A program made the position numbers and the translations under genes. 64,000 nucleotides of DNA from Alistipes sp. Lineage in GTDB: Bacteria > Bacteroidota > Bacteroidia > Bacteroidales > Rikenellaceae. The stretch covers positions 1-64,000 of the forward strand of contig JAGATC010000022.1 in NCBI GenBank assembly GCA_017621455.1. Direction: 5' to 3'. The notes below the pieces were generated by a model. That model was given only the letters and a program-made list of their open reading frames with translations, was not told where the DNA came from and ran no database searches. Below, in pieces: positions 16,606 through 26,069 of the stretch (positions are counted from its first letter, which is position 1; every line of letters begins with the position of its first letter).

Positions 16606-17901
16606 TTAGTTATACTCCGACTCGCCATCCTCGTCAATCCACGGCACTGTCTTCATATCCTCGGTGGTCATCGCCTCTACCTGCTCGTCGGTAAGCAGAG
16701 CATCCTCACCATTCTCAAACTCGAGATCCGAGAAGCTGCTAATTGTAAGCTGATACGAAGCGTAGTCGTCGGCATTACCAGCGTAATCCGAGCGCTGAGC
16801 ATAGATGCCATAGATAGCGGTGATTGCTGCCTTCTCGCCATCCTTACATACATTGCGACGCGCGAAACGCGAGTAGCCGCTGGTACGAAGTGCGTAGACA
16901 CCATTTTCAGAGCATACCGTAGCATCGGTGTTGTAGGTGAAGAGCACCGAGCCATAGAGGCTACGACCGGTAATCTCCTCCTTGAAAGCCCACTGATACC
17001 AACCCTTCGATACGGTAGGACGTGGGTCCGTATAGAGCCAGCTGGGATAGATATTCTCGAACGAGCCGCTCTTCATAGCGGGGTTGGTGACGCCATCCTG
17101 GTTAGGGACACCCGCATAGTGGCACTCCAAGCCCTCGAAACGTATCAAGCGACCAAACATAAGCTCGCGCTGCGACATCTTGAAGCTCTCGTGGAACTTA
17201 CCCTTAAGCTCAACCTTTGCAGGAGAGAACACCTCCACATAGTTTTCAGGCGTTACGGTAATGATGTCGATGGTGTTAGGATCGTTATAGTCCCACTCAG
17301 TGTAGGTACCCGTACGAAGTCCCTCATCAGCAGCCTCGCCAGGGAATACATACTGATCGATAACCTCCTGAAGCTCAATATTAGAGTTAGCGTAGTACTT
17401 ATGCTCGCCAGCCTTGTTCCAAGACTCAGATGGAGCACCACCCAACGACAACATCATACGATAGTTACCGAGGTAGAGACCCGTAAGACGTACATAAACC
17501 CACGAGCCCTTCTTGTAACGCACGCCAACATTGTTATTCAGTTTAAGCTCGATACCCGATGTCTCATCCTGAATATATAACGACTTATAGACGTTACCCT
17601 CGGTATCATCCGACGTCACCTTACCTTTAATATATACATCGTGACCGACGAAGATATCCTCGCCAATAAGTTTGTAGATGGTGTTGTTCCAACCGCTGTT
17701 GACACCAGTATTACTGATAGTGCCAAATGCATACTTTAGCTCAGCAATGGTGATACGCTCAGCCTCGGGGAACATCTCCTCGAACGAGGCGTCGTCGTAG
17801 ATGGGACGTGGCGCAACATCCTCGTACTTCTCGTAGCAGCCAACAGCCATAACCGCCACGGCAATCAATGCAAATAACTTGTGTAGTTTCATAATATTCA
17901 T
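16606..17901 (-). CDS. DUF5689 surface lipoprotein
   Basis: A 431-aa lipoprotein: signal 1-21, lipid-bearing Cys22 followed by YEKYED, an acidic stretch as seen in surface-exposed Bacteroidota lipoproteins. The mature part has the DUF5689 domain (ITIAELKYAF..., then VYIKGKVTSDDTEGNVYKSLYIQDETSGIELKLN), an OB-fold-like region near residues 90-150, and VRLTGLYLGNYRMMLSLGG. DUF5689 proteins are commonly encoded next to TonB receptors and nucleases. It follows the TonB receptor by 11 bp, taking the place SusD has in glycan loci, so a role in capturing nucleic acid at the surface is inferred, not shown. Confidence 0.8.
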   Translation of the reverse strand: MNIMKLHKLFALIAVAVMAVGCYEKYEDVAPRPIYDDASFEEMFPEAERITIAELKYAFGTISNTGVNSGWNNTIYKLIGEDIFVGHDVYIKGKVTSDDTEGNVYKSLYIQDETSGIELKLNNNVGVRYKKGSWVYVRLTGLYLGNYRMMLSLGGAPSESWNKAGEHKYYANSNIELQEVIDQYVFPGEAADEGLRTGTYTEWDYNDPNTIDIITVTPENYVEVFSPAKVELKGKFHESFKMSQRELMFGRLIRFEGLECHYAGVPNQDGVTNPAMKSGSFENIYPSWLYTDPRPTVSKGWYQWAFKEEITGRSLYGSVLFTYNTDATVCSENGVYALRTSGYSRFARRNVCKDGEKAAITAIYGIYAQRSDYAGNADDYASYQLTISSFSDLEFENGEDALLTDEQVEAMTTEDMKTVPWIDEDGESEYN

Positions 17902-17912
17902 CGTTTTAGCTG

Positions 17913-20840
17913 TTAGAATCTAAAGTAAACATTCAAATAGTAGTTTATACCATTCATATAGAAGTACTTCGAGTCGAAGCGCGAATAGGTTGTAGGCTTA
18001 CGAACGATGGTCATCTCGCCATCAGCATTTGGGAAGATGATAGGATCCGAAATCTTATTCAGACGCATCTGCTCGTAACCACCCGTGCGTACCTTCTGGT
18101 TGTTGAGAATGTTATTCACCTGAAGGCTGAAGCCAAGCGTATACTTGTACTTGATTCGCCAGTTCTTACCGATGCTTGCGCTCAAGGTATAGGCATTGCC
18201 AAGCTCCTCCTGTGCGCGGATGCCGTCGATAACATCCACAACGTATGCCTTCTGGCGGCCTGTCTCGAGGTTATTCCAGTCGTAGATACGCTTAATCTCG
18301 TTAGCGAGGTACTCAGTACGATACATTGGGTTCATCGAGAGGTACAAGCGGTCGTAGTAGTTAAAGTCGAGCGATGCAAACCAGTTGCGTGGGCCACGGA
18401 AGTTAAGACCTACGTTGATAGCGGTCTGAGGTGTGCTCTCCACCTTCATACCCTTCCAGTTAACCACGCTATTAACAACATCGGTAGCCGAGTTATCGAT
18501 CATCTGCGTAAACTTGGGGTTAGAGGTGTAGACATAGTCGCCATAGCTTACAGCACCCTGCAATGAGAGGCCCCAAGCAATAGGCACGCTCAAACCAAGC
18601 TCAACACCCATATAACGCTTGTCGATGCCCGACATTGCGAAGTTGGTAAACGAGCTCTGAGTGTCGTCGTAGAACGAGATAACCTTCGACTGGTCAAGCA
18701 TCTGGGTGTAGTATGCCGACACGCGGGCACGCACCCAAGGAGTGTTAAGGTTGTAGGTCAAATCGAAGCCGTAAATCTTCTCTGCATCGAGACCTGGAGT
18801 TATCTGGTTTCGTGTACGTGCCGATACGAAGGCATTGTTGAACATTGGGGCGTTCTGCATAATGGTAGCATTAAGCTCCAAAGAGTGCGAGCCCGAGAAG
18901 CGGTAAGCGAGGTTAACCTTACCCTTGTATGTGAGGTTGTTAACCTTTTCAGAGTTACCCAACGAGGTCATGCCGCGATTGCCGTTAGCGTTCTCATTGA
19001 GGAACAAACCCTTCTCCCAGAGACCCTCACGCCAGAGGCTTGAGAGACCCACCTCGGCACCGATATTTGCCGAGAAGCCACCTGCCTGCACCTCGTACAT
19101 AGCCCAGAGCTGCCCCTGGCGAACATGTGCATAGTAGTCGTAGCCATACTTATCGCCCTCTTTAACTGCCTGTGCCTGACCGTGCTCGCGATAGTATGCC
19201 ATATTGTTCTGATATGCCAATGCGTTGCTACCGAAGTCGCGTTCGGCAAACTTATCTACGTCCAACCAGTAGTCACCACCCAAAAGATCCTTAACCGTCG
19301 AGTAGTACTCCGTGCGGTTGATACGAGCACGCAATCCCGCTGTGAGCTTCGAGCCACCACGGAATACGTGGTTGAGCTGTGCTGCAAAGTTGTAGTCTAT
19401 CTGGTCGGTATGGCGCTCCTCAATCATAGCAACCGAGCGGTGACCATCACCATAGGCGAGGTCCTGATCGCCCATCTTGTTATCCTGAATCAAGCCATCA
19501 AAGTCGATATAGCCACTCCAATACTTGGTGTACTCGATAAACTTCTGACGGTCTGTCTCGATGTCGGTCTCCGAGAACTGTAGAGGCAGGTCGTTTGCTT
19601 CAGCAAAGTTGTTGAGCTGCAAGCGACGAGCCAAGCGATCGCCATAGTATGATGGCAACTTACGGTAGTAGTCGGGACGTGGATCCTCACCCTTATACCA
19701 AGTGAGTGCCGAGTAGCCATTGAAGCCGAAGCGTACCGATGTAGCTACCGAGAGAGAGGTATTCTCCGAAATCTGCCAGTTGTAGTTAAGCATAGCGATA
19801 GGCTCGTGCATGCGACGAACACGCGCATTACGCTCCTTGCCATTCTGAAGACCTACGTTAGGGTTGTAGTAGTTGTCACCCCAAAGGTCGTAGGCCTCCT
19901 GTGTAGATGCCTGCTGTGCACCACGCTGCGTGGGGGCACCGAGGATGGTAGCCGAGAGGCGGTGGCGCGAGTTAAATATCTTCTCTGCTGAGAAGAAGTA
20001 ACCGTATGCATTGTAGTAGACACCATCAACATAGCCGTTGCCACCCTGACGTGTAGAGAGCGTGAAGCCATAAGACCAGCCATTGTCGAGCTGACCCGAA
20101 GCGTAGCTCACCATAACACGGAAGCGATAGAGCTGTGTAGAGTTAACCACGCTGGCACGGAAACCCTTACGTAGCTGCGAAGCACGGGCATTGATGTTTG
20201 TAGTACCGGCAACACCACCCAGACCGAAGTCCGAAGCCTGAAGACCCGAAGTGGTCTCCTGGTTACGTGTAGCATCGTTCAAACCGCTCCACAACGACCA
20301 TGGGCCGTAGCTTGTAAGCGCATCGTTGAAGCGAATACCATTGAGGTATACATCCTGATACTGCGAGTCGTAACCACGCACGTTGAAGCGCATCTCCGAG
20401 AAGCGATACGAGGCGATATTGTTGAAAATATCCTTCGATGCTGATAGTGCCGAGGGCATCGACTGCGAATCGCCCGCGCTCTCAACATCGGTATCGAGCT
20501 CTGCAAATGCCGAGTCGTCGACAACAGTCAATGTAGCGGGCACCATTATCACCTGCTGCATATCGTGCACAAGCTCCTTAACACGCACCATAACAGTGAG
20601 GTCCTCGAAGTCGTAAGCCGTGAAGGTCACCTGATACTGACCAGGCTCCAAGCCCTCGATTAGGAACTCACCATTGTCGTTGGTCGTGGCGTTGATGGCC
20701 ACACCATCAACAGCGATAGCCACCTTACCGATAGGCTCACGGCTCTCGCGCGACACAACCACACCCTTCATACCGCCCATCTGAGCGAAGGCACCAACAC
20801 CAAGAAGAGTGCATAGAATAGTTAATAGAAATTTCCTCAT
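17913..20840 (-). CDS. TonB-dependent receptor with carboxypeptidase-like regulatory domain
   Basis: A 975-aa outer-membrane transporter. Residues 1-19 are the signal peptide, about 24-105 a CarboxypepD_reg-like beta domain (GVVVSRESREPIGKVAIAVDG, TNDNGEFLIEGLEPGQYQVTF), then the plug (FNNIASYRFSEMRFNVRGYDSQYQDVYLNGIRFND) and a 22-strand barrel ending in YYLNVYFRF. It uses energy from TonB-ExbBD to import a ligand. No SusD gene is adjacent; the DUF5689 lipoprotein and two nucleases are, so nucleic-acid fragments are the likely ligand. It starts 17 bp after the EEP nuclease gene. Confidence 0.88.
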   Translation of the reverse strand: MRKFLLTILCTLLGVGAFAQMGGMKGVVVSRESREPIGKVAIAVDGVAINATTNDNGEFLIEGLEPGQYQVTFTAYDFEDLTVMVRVKELVHDMQQVIMVPATLTVVDDSAFAELDTDVESAGDSQSMPSALSASKDIFNNIASYRFSEMRFNVRGYDSQYQDVYLNGIRFNDALTSYGPWSLWSGLNDATRNQETTSGLQASDFGLGGVAGTTNINARASQLRKGFRASVVNSTQLYRFRVMVSYASGQLDNGWSYGFTLSTRQGGNGYVDGVYYNAYGYFFSAEKIFNSRHRLSATILGAPTQRGAQQASTQEAYDLWGDNYYNPNVGLQNGKERNARVRRMHEPIAMLNYNWQISENTSLSVATSVRFGFNGYSALTWYKGEDPRPDYYRKLPSYYGDRLARRLQLNNFAEANDLPLQFSETDIETDRQKFIEYTKYWSGYIDFDGLIQDNKMGDQDLAYGDGHRSVAMIEERHTDQIDYNFAAQLNHVFRGGSKLTAGLRARINRTEYYSTVKDLLGGDYWLDVDKFAERDFGSNALAYQNNMAYYREHGQAQAVKEGDKYGYDYYAHVRQGQLWAMYEVQAGGFSANIGAEVGLSSLWREGLWEKGLFLNENANGNRGMTSLGNSEKVNNLTYKGKVNLAYRFSGSHSLELNATIMQNAPMFNNAFVSARTRNQITPGLDAEKIYGFDLTYNLNTPWVRARVSAYYTQMLDQSKVISFYDDTQSSFTNFAMSGIDKRYMGVELGLSVPIAWGLSLQGAVSYGDYVYTSNPKFTQMIDNSATDVVNSVVNWKGMKVESTPQTAINVGLNFRGPRNWFASLDFNYYDRLYLSMNPMYRTEYLANEIKRIYDWNNLETGRQKAYVVDVIDGIRAQEELGNAYTLSASIGKNWRIKYKYTLGFSLQVNNILNNQKVRTGGYEQMRLNKISDPIIFPNADGEMTIVRKPTTYSRFDSKYFYMNGINYYLNVYFRF

Positions 20841-20857
20841 AGATTATATGTTTGATT

Positions 20858-21889
20858 TTACTTACCTATGTATATATATACGGGGAAGTGGTCCGAAAAG
20901 CCATTCTGGAAGTTGTTCGTAACGAACGTACGCAATGGATAGCCCTTATACTGACCCTCCTGCTGAAGCATATAGGGGCGAGTGAAGATATTACCATAGT
21001 ACTTCTTACCCTTGATGAGGCGAAGCTCTCCCTCCTTAGCATTTACAAGGTTCTCCGTAACACAGATGTTGTCGAATAGGTTCCACACATCCTGATATGC
21101 GAGTGTGCCGAGGCCAGCGCGAAGCATCTGGTTGTAGGGGTTGAAGAAGTCCCCCTCGACCAAATCCTTAACCTTACCCTTGGCACCCATAGTCTTCACG
21201 ATGCTGGCATCCGTAGCGTCGTCGTTGAAGTCGCCCATGACGATAACCTTTGTTGCGGGATTCTCAGCCAATACCGAGTCCTTAATCTCGCGAATCTGCT
21301 TAGCGCAGGCATCACGCTTAAACTGCGAAGCCTCCTTGCCGCCAAGGCGTGATGGCCAGTGTGACACGAGGAAGTAGAAAGGCTCACCATCAATAGTTCC
21401 CCACATCGTAACGAGGTCTCGTGTACGGAAGTCAGGCAGCTCCTCCACCTCGAGCTTGATGTTATCCGCGCCCTCAAATTTGAAGACATCGGCACGATAC
21501 AAGAATGCCACGTCCACACCACGAGCATCGGGCGAATCGAAGTGACAGATGCGGTAGTTGGCACCTTTGAGCTTAGGCTGCGAGATTAGATCCTCAAGCA
21601 CCGTGCGGTTCTCAATCTCCGACACACCAATAACGATAGGATACTCTTTCTGTATCGCTGCAATGTCGAAGAGTACGCGCTCCATGTTCGTGAGCTTCTT
21701 CTGGTACTTAATCTCGTTCCACTGCTTCGCACCCTCGGGTGTAAACTCCTCGTCGTGAGTCTCGGGATCGTCGTAGATGTCGAAGAGGTTCTCGAGATTG
21801 TAGAACACTACCGTGTATGGCTTATCTTGAGCCACACCCGCCGTTACGATGAACAGCGCTGCAAAAAGCATTAAAACGCTCTTTTTCAT
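20858..21889 (-). CDS. Exported endonuclease/exonuclease/phosphatase-family nuclease
   Basis: A 343-aa protein with a signal peptide (1-20, cleavage after GVAQ). The EEP active site is complete: Asn31 (FYNLENLFD), Glu91 (VSEIENR), His177 (SHWPSR), Asp220 and Asn222 (MGDFNDD) and the terminal SDH with Asp333-His334. The family includes DNase I-like nucleases and phosphodiesterases. The signal and the neighbouring DRGH nuclease and TonB receptor suggest it trims nucleic acid in the periplasm or at the surface. It lies 17 bp before the receptor gene and 39 bp after the lipoprotein nuclease gene in the same transcript. Confidence 0.88.
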   Translation of the reverse strand: MKKSVLMLFAALFIVTAGVAQDKPYTVVFYNLENLFDIYDDPETHDEEFTPEGAKQWNEIKYQKKLTNMERVLFDIAAIQKEYPIVIGVSEIENRTVLEDLISQPKLKGANYRICHFDSPDARGVDVAFLYRADVFKFEGADNIKLEVEELPDFRTRDLVTMWGTIDGEPFYFLVSHWPSRLGGKEASQFKRDACAKQIREIKDSVLAENPATKVIVMGDFNDDATDASIVKTMGAKGKVKDLVEGDFFNPYNQMLRAGLGTLAYQDVWNLFDNICVTENLVNAKEGELRLIKGKKYYGNIFTRPYMLQQEGQYKGYPLRTFVTNNFQNGFSDHFPVYIYIGK

Positions 21890-21928
21890 AGATTATTAAT
21901 TTAGTTTATTCTCTTATTGTCCAACACA

Positions 21929-23140
21929 TTAGTTTATACCCCACTCCGAGGGAACAGCGGTGTTCTTTACCTTTGCCTCAATCTCATCGTCAATCATTGG
22001 AAAGAACGTAAAGCCCGTAATATCCTCCAGTTCGGCCACAGAGATACAGTCTGCCGCGGTGATAGACGTATCATCACCCGTATCCTTATGTTCAAGCCAT
22101 ATAGCAATAGCACGCAACTGCGCAGCATCCTTCACTTCGTCGATACGCATACCGGTATTACCCTTTTTTGTGCGAAGCAGCACCTTATAGTAGTGTGTTG
22201 CCGTGGGACAGATATTACCCGAGCGGTCGGTTGTCTGCGAATCAATCGACGAGTGGTGCGCACCATCAAAGTAGGCACCCGTAACCACGTATAGCGTATC
22301 GCTACAAACCATATTACGCACACGTCCCTCCAATACGCCCCACTTATTCTGGTTAAAGTTATACTGTTGCGGTGTCATATTCGTGGCATAGAAGGTCTGA
22401 TCCATCATCTGCTGCGAACACTTACGGTCGGCGGCGGGAAGCTGATGACCACGGTCATACCAGCCATTATACGACTTCGTCATATTCGCCTGCAACGCAT
22501 TCTCTACATCGGGGTCGTAGCCAAACGAGCTGTAGTTACGGTTACCCTCGCCCGACATATGCGAGCTATGCAACGGGTAGGCCACCCACAACGATGCGCG
22601 AACATCGGGATCGAAGCAGTAGGTGTAGTTACGAGCGTTGTCCTTTAAGCCGAGCTTGCCGTAGTGCGTGTTGAAGATATAGCCGTTCTCGTTCTTGCAA
22701 ACGGGCAGCTCTGCCCACTCGCGGTTGATGGCCACGGTGCTATCGTAGCTCTCCTGCCTGAAGAATAGTGAGAAGGTGCCTCCGTAAGAGAAGTCGACGT
22801 ATACGTTTGCCTCACGGCTCTGTCCCGAGTCATTCTTCGAGAAGTAGATGTATATAACCTTGTCGGTAGCCTCCATTACGCCCTCGATTTGGTTAACACC
22901 ACCCGAGAAGTGCGCCCAATCGCCCACAGACTGAATGGTGATGGTATAAGAAGTACCCTGTTCTGCTCTTAACACAACAGCGCAGTTCTTGCTTTCGCCC
23001 TTTACAGTCTCGTTATTGATGTAGGCACTGCTCTCGATTCTCTCGATGTCATTTTCGCAGCCTGTGAGTAACGCAACCACTGCGACCAATAGGAGAGTCA
23101 ATATTTTGTTTGCCACCTTTAGCATTGTCTTTAGCTCCAT
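21929..23140 (-). CDS. DNA/RNA non-specific endonuclease lipoprotein (NUC1/DRGH type)
   Basis: A 403-aa lipoprotein with lipid-bearing Cys28 (LLTGCEND; start at Met1 or Met6). Residues about 50-130 form a BACON-like beta-sandwich, probably a binding or spacer domain. The C-terminal half is the beta-beta-alpha-metal nuclease with DRGH at 229-232 (catalytic His232) and the metal-ligand Asn263 in NFNQNKW, as in Serratia nuclease and NucA. It should cleave DNA and RNA with a divalent metal outside the inner membrane. It lies in the operon between the BACON/OB lipoprotein and the EEP nuclease. Confidence 0.9.
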   Translation of the reverse strand: MELKTMLKVANKILTLLLVAVVALLTGCENDIERIESSAYINNETVKGESKNCAVVLRAEQGTSYTITIQSVGDWAHFSGGVNQIEGVMEATDKVIYIYFSKNDSGQSREANVYVDFSYGGTFSLFFRQESYDSTVAINREWAELPVCKNENGYIFNTHYGKLGLKDNARNYTYCFDPDVRASLWVAYPLHSSHMSGEGNRNYSSFGYDPDVENALQANMTKSYNGWYDRGHQLPAADRKCSQQMMDQTFYATNMTPQQYNFNQNKWGVLEGRVRNMVCSDTLYVVTGAYFDGAHHSSIDSQTTDRSGNICPTATHYYKVLLRTKKGNTGMRIDEVKDAAQLRAIAIWLEHKDTGDDTSITAADCISVAELEDITGFTFFPMIDDEIEAKVKNTAVPSEWGIN

Positions 23141-23214
23141 TTTTTAAAGTATTACCCCTCGCCCGCTTAGGTGGAAGTACCCCACCTAAGCATTTGGCGA
23201 CGAGATATTTAGTA

Positions 23215-25758
23215 TTACTCGTAGTATACAGTAAGGCTGTTCATACGTACCTGCGCACTAAGTGTTGCGATATTGTACGACGTAGCAGCCGAGTCAAGAG
23301 TAACAGTTACAATACTACCATCAACGGTAACAGTGCCTGAAGTAACTGAGTTCTGCAATGCTGTTGCATATGTACCATTGTTACAAGCGAACTCAATCTT
23401 GGTCATTGCCTTCTCGCCCTCTACTGTTATACTTGAGCTCTTATAGAAACGAGCAGGTGCTGAGTAGTCAGCAACATCGCTTGATGAGCCAGCCTTGTCG
23501 TTAGTAAGCTTAACGCCATTCTGCTCCCATACCTGCTGCTCTGTAGTGAACGATGTACGGTTTGCTACATCAGCGAAAGACAAAGTTGCAGAGTTAGCAG
23601 GAGCCTCTGGGGTCTCGCCAACAACGTGTGATACGTAGATACCACCTCCTACCTGGGGCACGTCGTTGTATGATGTGCGAACACCACGCATAGTGAGCGT
23701 ATCACCCTCCTTAAGACCGAGTGATGTGAACACCTTGTTACCATCAGCATCGTAGATGCCATAAACGTATACGGTACCAGTCTCATCCTGAAGGTCAAAG
23801 TTACCGTAGTTAGTGTTAGCTACGTTCTTGATAACACCTGTAAGCTCATATACTGTGTCGCCCTCAGCAGCTGCCAAGAACTCAGCCACGGTAGCCTTAA
23901 CTACCTCGCCAGGAGTAGGCTCTGGAGTGGGCTCCTCGTTGCCACCCTCCTCGGGGTTGATAGGCTCATCGGTAAGCTTAACGCCACAAACAATAGCACG
24001 TGCGTATGAGATAGTAGCATCTGCCGAAGTAAGCTCGAAGTTAGGATCTGTCGAGAACTCGATAGTAGATGTAGCAGTCAAGCCGGTAAGCTGTACTGAG
24101 TAGTGGTCAGTATTAGCGAATGTCAATGCAGTGTAGGGAGCATTGTTCGATGCGCCATCGTTAGGAGCAATCTCCAAGGTCTGTGTAGCGCCACCGTCAA
24201 CACGGAAGTAGAGCTTAGCATCGCCACCCTTCCATGCCACAGCATAGAGGTTGAGATACTTGTCGCCCGATACGCCTACAGCAGCCGACTTAAACAAACC
24301 AGTCTGCTTACCCTTACCGAGCTTGAAGCCTGTTGCGGAGTAACCATTGATGGTTGTAGCGCCAAGGCTATATGCTGCGTTAGTTGAGTCATCGGTTGAG
24401 CATACGAAGGGGGCATCCGAAGCGTATGGGCCCTCAGCAGGCTCTGGAGTCTGGCTACCACCCTCGCCAGGGACGAGCGATACGAAGATAGCATCCTTAC
24501 CCTGAGGAGTGCCGTTGTATGATGTACGAACAGTCTGAACAGTGATAGTGTCGCCTACCTTTGCGCCCGACTCAGCCCAGTACTTCTGCTCGCCAGATGG
24601 TGAGCAAAGACCGTAGATAAGCACCTCACCAGTACCATCGTTAAGGTAGAAGTTACCGTAAGTGGTGTTAGTTACGTTGGTAATCTCACCAGTAAGCTCG
24701 TAGATGGTAGAATCCTCGGCAGCAGCCAAGAACTCTGCTACGGTTACCTTCTTTGCCTCTACGGGCTGGGGTGCCTCGATGTTATCAAGGTCGATAACCT
24801 GACCACCGTTACCAGTGTAGAGTTTAACGTCATCGAGACGGTAAACGCTTGCTACGGTAGCAGCAAACTTGAGGTAGAGAGTCTCGGGAACAGCGTTCAA
24901 AGTGAACTCTGCAGTAGCCACGTTCCAACGGCCACCCTCGGTACCAGCAAATGTGTACTCCTTAATCTCAGCCCAAGCGTTGCCATCCTTTGATACATAG
25001 GTCTGGAACTCCTCGTTCTTGAATGTGCTGTCGCCATCCTGTGTGTACTTCTCCGAACCGAAAGTAAGCTTAAGGTTGGTCTGACCAGCTGCCAAAGTGA
25101 TGTTGTTCACCTGCAAGTAAGCCGAAGAGCCGAAGAAGATGTTGTTCAAGCCCGAACCAGCATAGTCTGAGTACTGGCTGTCAGATGTAGAGTTAGCACG
25201 AACAGATACGCCCTTACCAGAGTAGGTTACATTCTCAGCAGCAGGGCCCTCGGGATTAGCGAACTCGGGGAACTGATCGATGTAGGGCCATGATGAGCCT
25301 GAGCCATAGGTCTTGGTAGCCTCCTGGCCATCGAAGTCGTCGCTATAAAGCAACTTCTCCTCTGCGGTAGGAGTCTCGGTAGCTGACTGCGATACGGTCA
25401 CCTTCTTAGTGTCCCACGCGCCATACTCCTTGTGCAATGCGATAACCTTAACGACGGTTGTACGCACAGCACCTGTGTCGTTAGCCGATACTGCTACAGT
25501 AATTGTAGCATCGCCATTACCAGCAGCTGGGGTGATGGTCACCCAATCAGCGTCGGTCTCAGCCTTCCAACCAGCATTAGCCTTCACCTCAAGAGTCTGG
25601 TTACCCTCCTCATTGGTGAAGTTCAAGGATGTAGCCGATACCTCTACCTTAGGATCAGCAACAACATCATCACCCTCATTCTCACATGCCATAAAGCCGA
25701 GAGTAGAACCCAAGACCAATGCTACGGCGAAGAATGACTTAAAAAGCTTGTTTGCCAT
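23215..25758 (-). CDS. Multidomain surface lipoprotein, BACON plus two OB-fold-like domains
   Basis: An 847-aa lipoprotein, Cys25 in the lipobox FMAC followed by ENEGDD. Domains in order: BACON sandwich (about 37-130), a jelly-roll-like module (about 140-330), an OB-fold-like domain (VTVAEFLAAAEDSTIYELTG, about 335-435), a second beta module with a Gly-rich start (about 450-600), a second closely similar OB-fold-like domain (VAEFLAAAEGDTVYELTGVI), and a C-terminal beta module. OB-folds of this kind occur in extracellular nucleases and bind nucleic acid. It is the first gene of the operon behind a consensus promoter. A role as surface nucleic-acid binder is inferred from domains and context. 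Confidence 0.75.
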   Translation of the reverse strand: MANKLFKSFFAVALVLGSTLGFMACENEGDDVVADPKVEVSATSLNFTNEEGNQTLEVKANAGWKAETDADWVTITPAAGNGDATITVAVSANDTGAVRTTVVKVIALHKEYGAWDTKKVTVSQSATETPTAEEKLLYSDDFDGQEATKTYGSGSSWPYIDQFPEFANPEGPAAENVTYSGKGVSVRANSTSDSQYSDYAGSGLNNIFFGSSAYLQVNNITLAAGQTNLKLTFGSEKYTQDGDSTFKNEEFQTYVSKDGNAWAEIKEYTFAGTEGGRWNVATAEFTLNAVPETLYLKFAATVASVYRLDDVKLYTGNGGQVIDLDNIEAPQPVEAKKVTVAEFLAAAEDSTIYELTGEITNVTNTTYGNFYLNDGTGEVLIYGLCSPSGEQKYWAESGAKVGDTITVQTVRTSYNGTPQGKDAIFVSLVPGEGGSQTPEPAEGPYASDAPFVCSTDDSTNAAYSLGATTINGYSATGFKLGKGKQTGLFKSAAVGVSGDKYLNLYAVAWKGGDAKLYFRVDGGATQTLEIAPNDGASNNAPYTALTFANTDHYSVQLTGLTATSTIEFSTDPNFELTSADATISYARAIVCGVKLTDEPINPEEGGNEEPTPEPTPGEVVKATVAEFLAAAEGDTVYELTGVIKNVANTNYGNFDLQDETGTVYVYGIYDADGNKVFTSLGLKEGDTLTMRGVRTSYNDVPQVGGGIYVSHVVGETPEAPANSATLSFADVANRTSFTTEQQVWEQNGVKLTNDKAGSSSDVADYSAPARFYKSSSITVEGEKAMTKIEFACNNGTYATALQNSVTSGTVTVDGSIVTVTLDSAATSYNIATLSAQVRMNSLTVYYE

Positions 25759-26069
25759 AATGTGTTGATTAATTGGTTAAAAAAATTAAAAAATAGTTAA
25801 TTATTAAAAACTTATCCTTGCATCATATCTCTAGAGAGATATAAGGGGCGAGGCAAATATACGACATAATTTCGGATTGGCAAAATTATCGACTATTTTC
25901 CGCCAATATCCTCGATAGCAAAGGTAGTGCAACCTCCGGTCACATGCAATAGCATAATCGAAATGTGACCGAAATTTAACGATTTTGAAATAGTTAAATA
26001 GACCTCGCAATCCGCTTGCATGATTCGAGATATTTCACTATATTTGCACTCATAAACTAAGAAACATCT
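25759..26069. promoter_or_regulatory. Divergent control region, nuclease operon (-) and ruvB (+)
   Basis: The minus-strand promoter has TATATTTG at 25854-25861 and TTTTG with a 19-bp spacer (-33 TTG at 25881-25883). Between it and the start codon lies an 18-bp perfect palindrome (25825-25842, ATATCTCT/AGAGAGAT core), placed in the 5' leader like an operator or RNA hairpin. The plus-strand ruvB promoter has TTG at 26016-26018, a 20-bp spacer and TATATTTG at 26039-26046. Confidence 0.7.

Noticed and set aside
16603..17580. Plus-strand frame of 325 codons
   Set aside because: It lies antisense to the DUF5689 gene, whose lipoprotein signal and domain are clear; the antisense product resembles nothing and reflects codon bias.
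17913..20840. SusC-type polysaccharide utilization receptor
   Set aside because: The receptor has a SusC-like N-terminal domain, but no SusD, glycoside hydrolase or sensor-regulator gene lies beside it; nucleases do.
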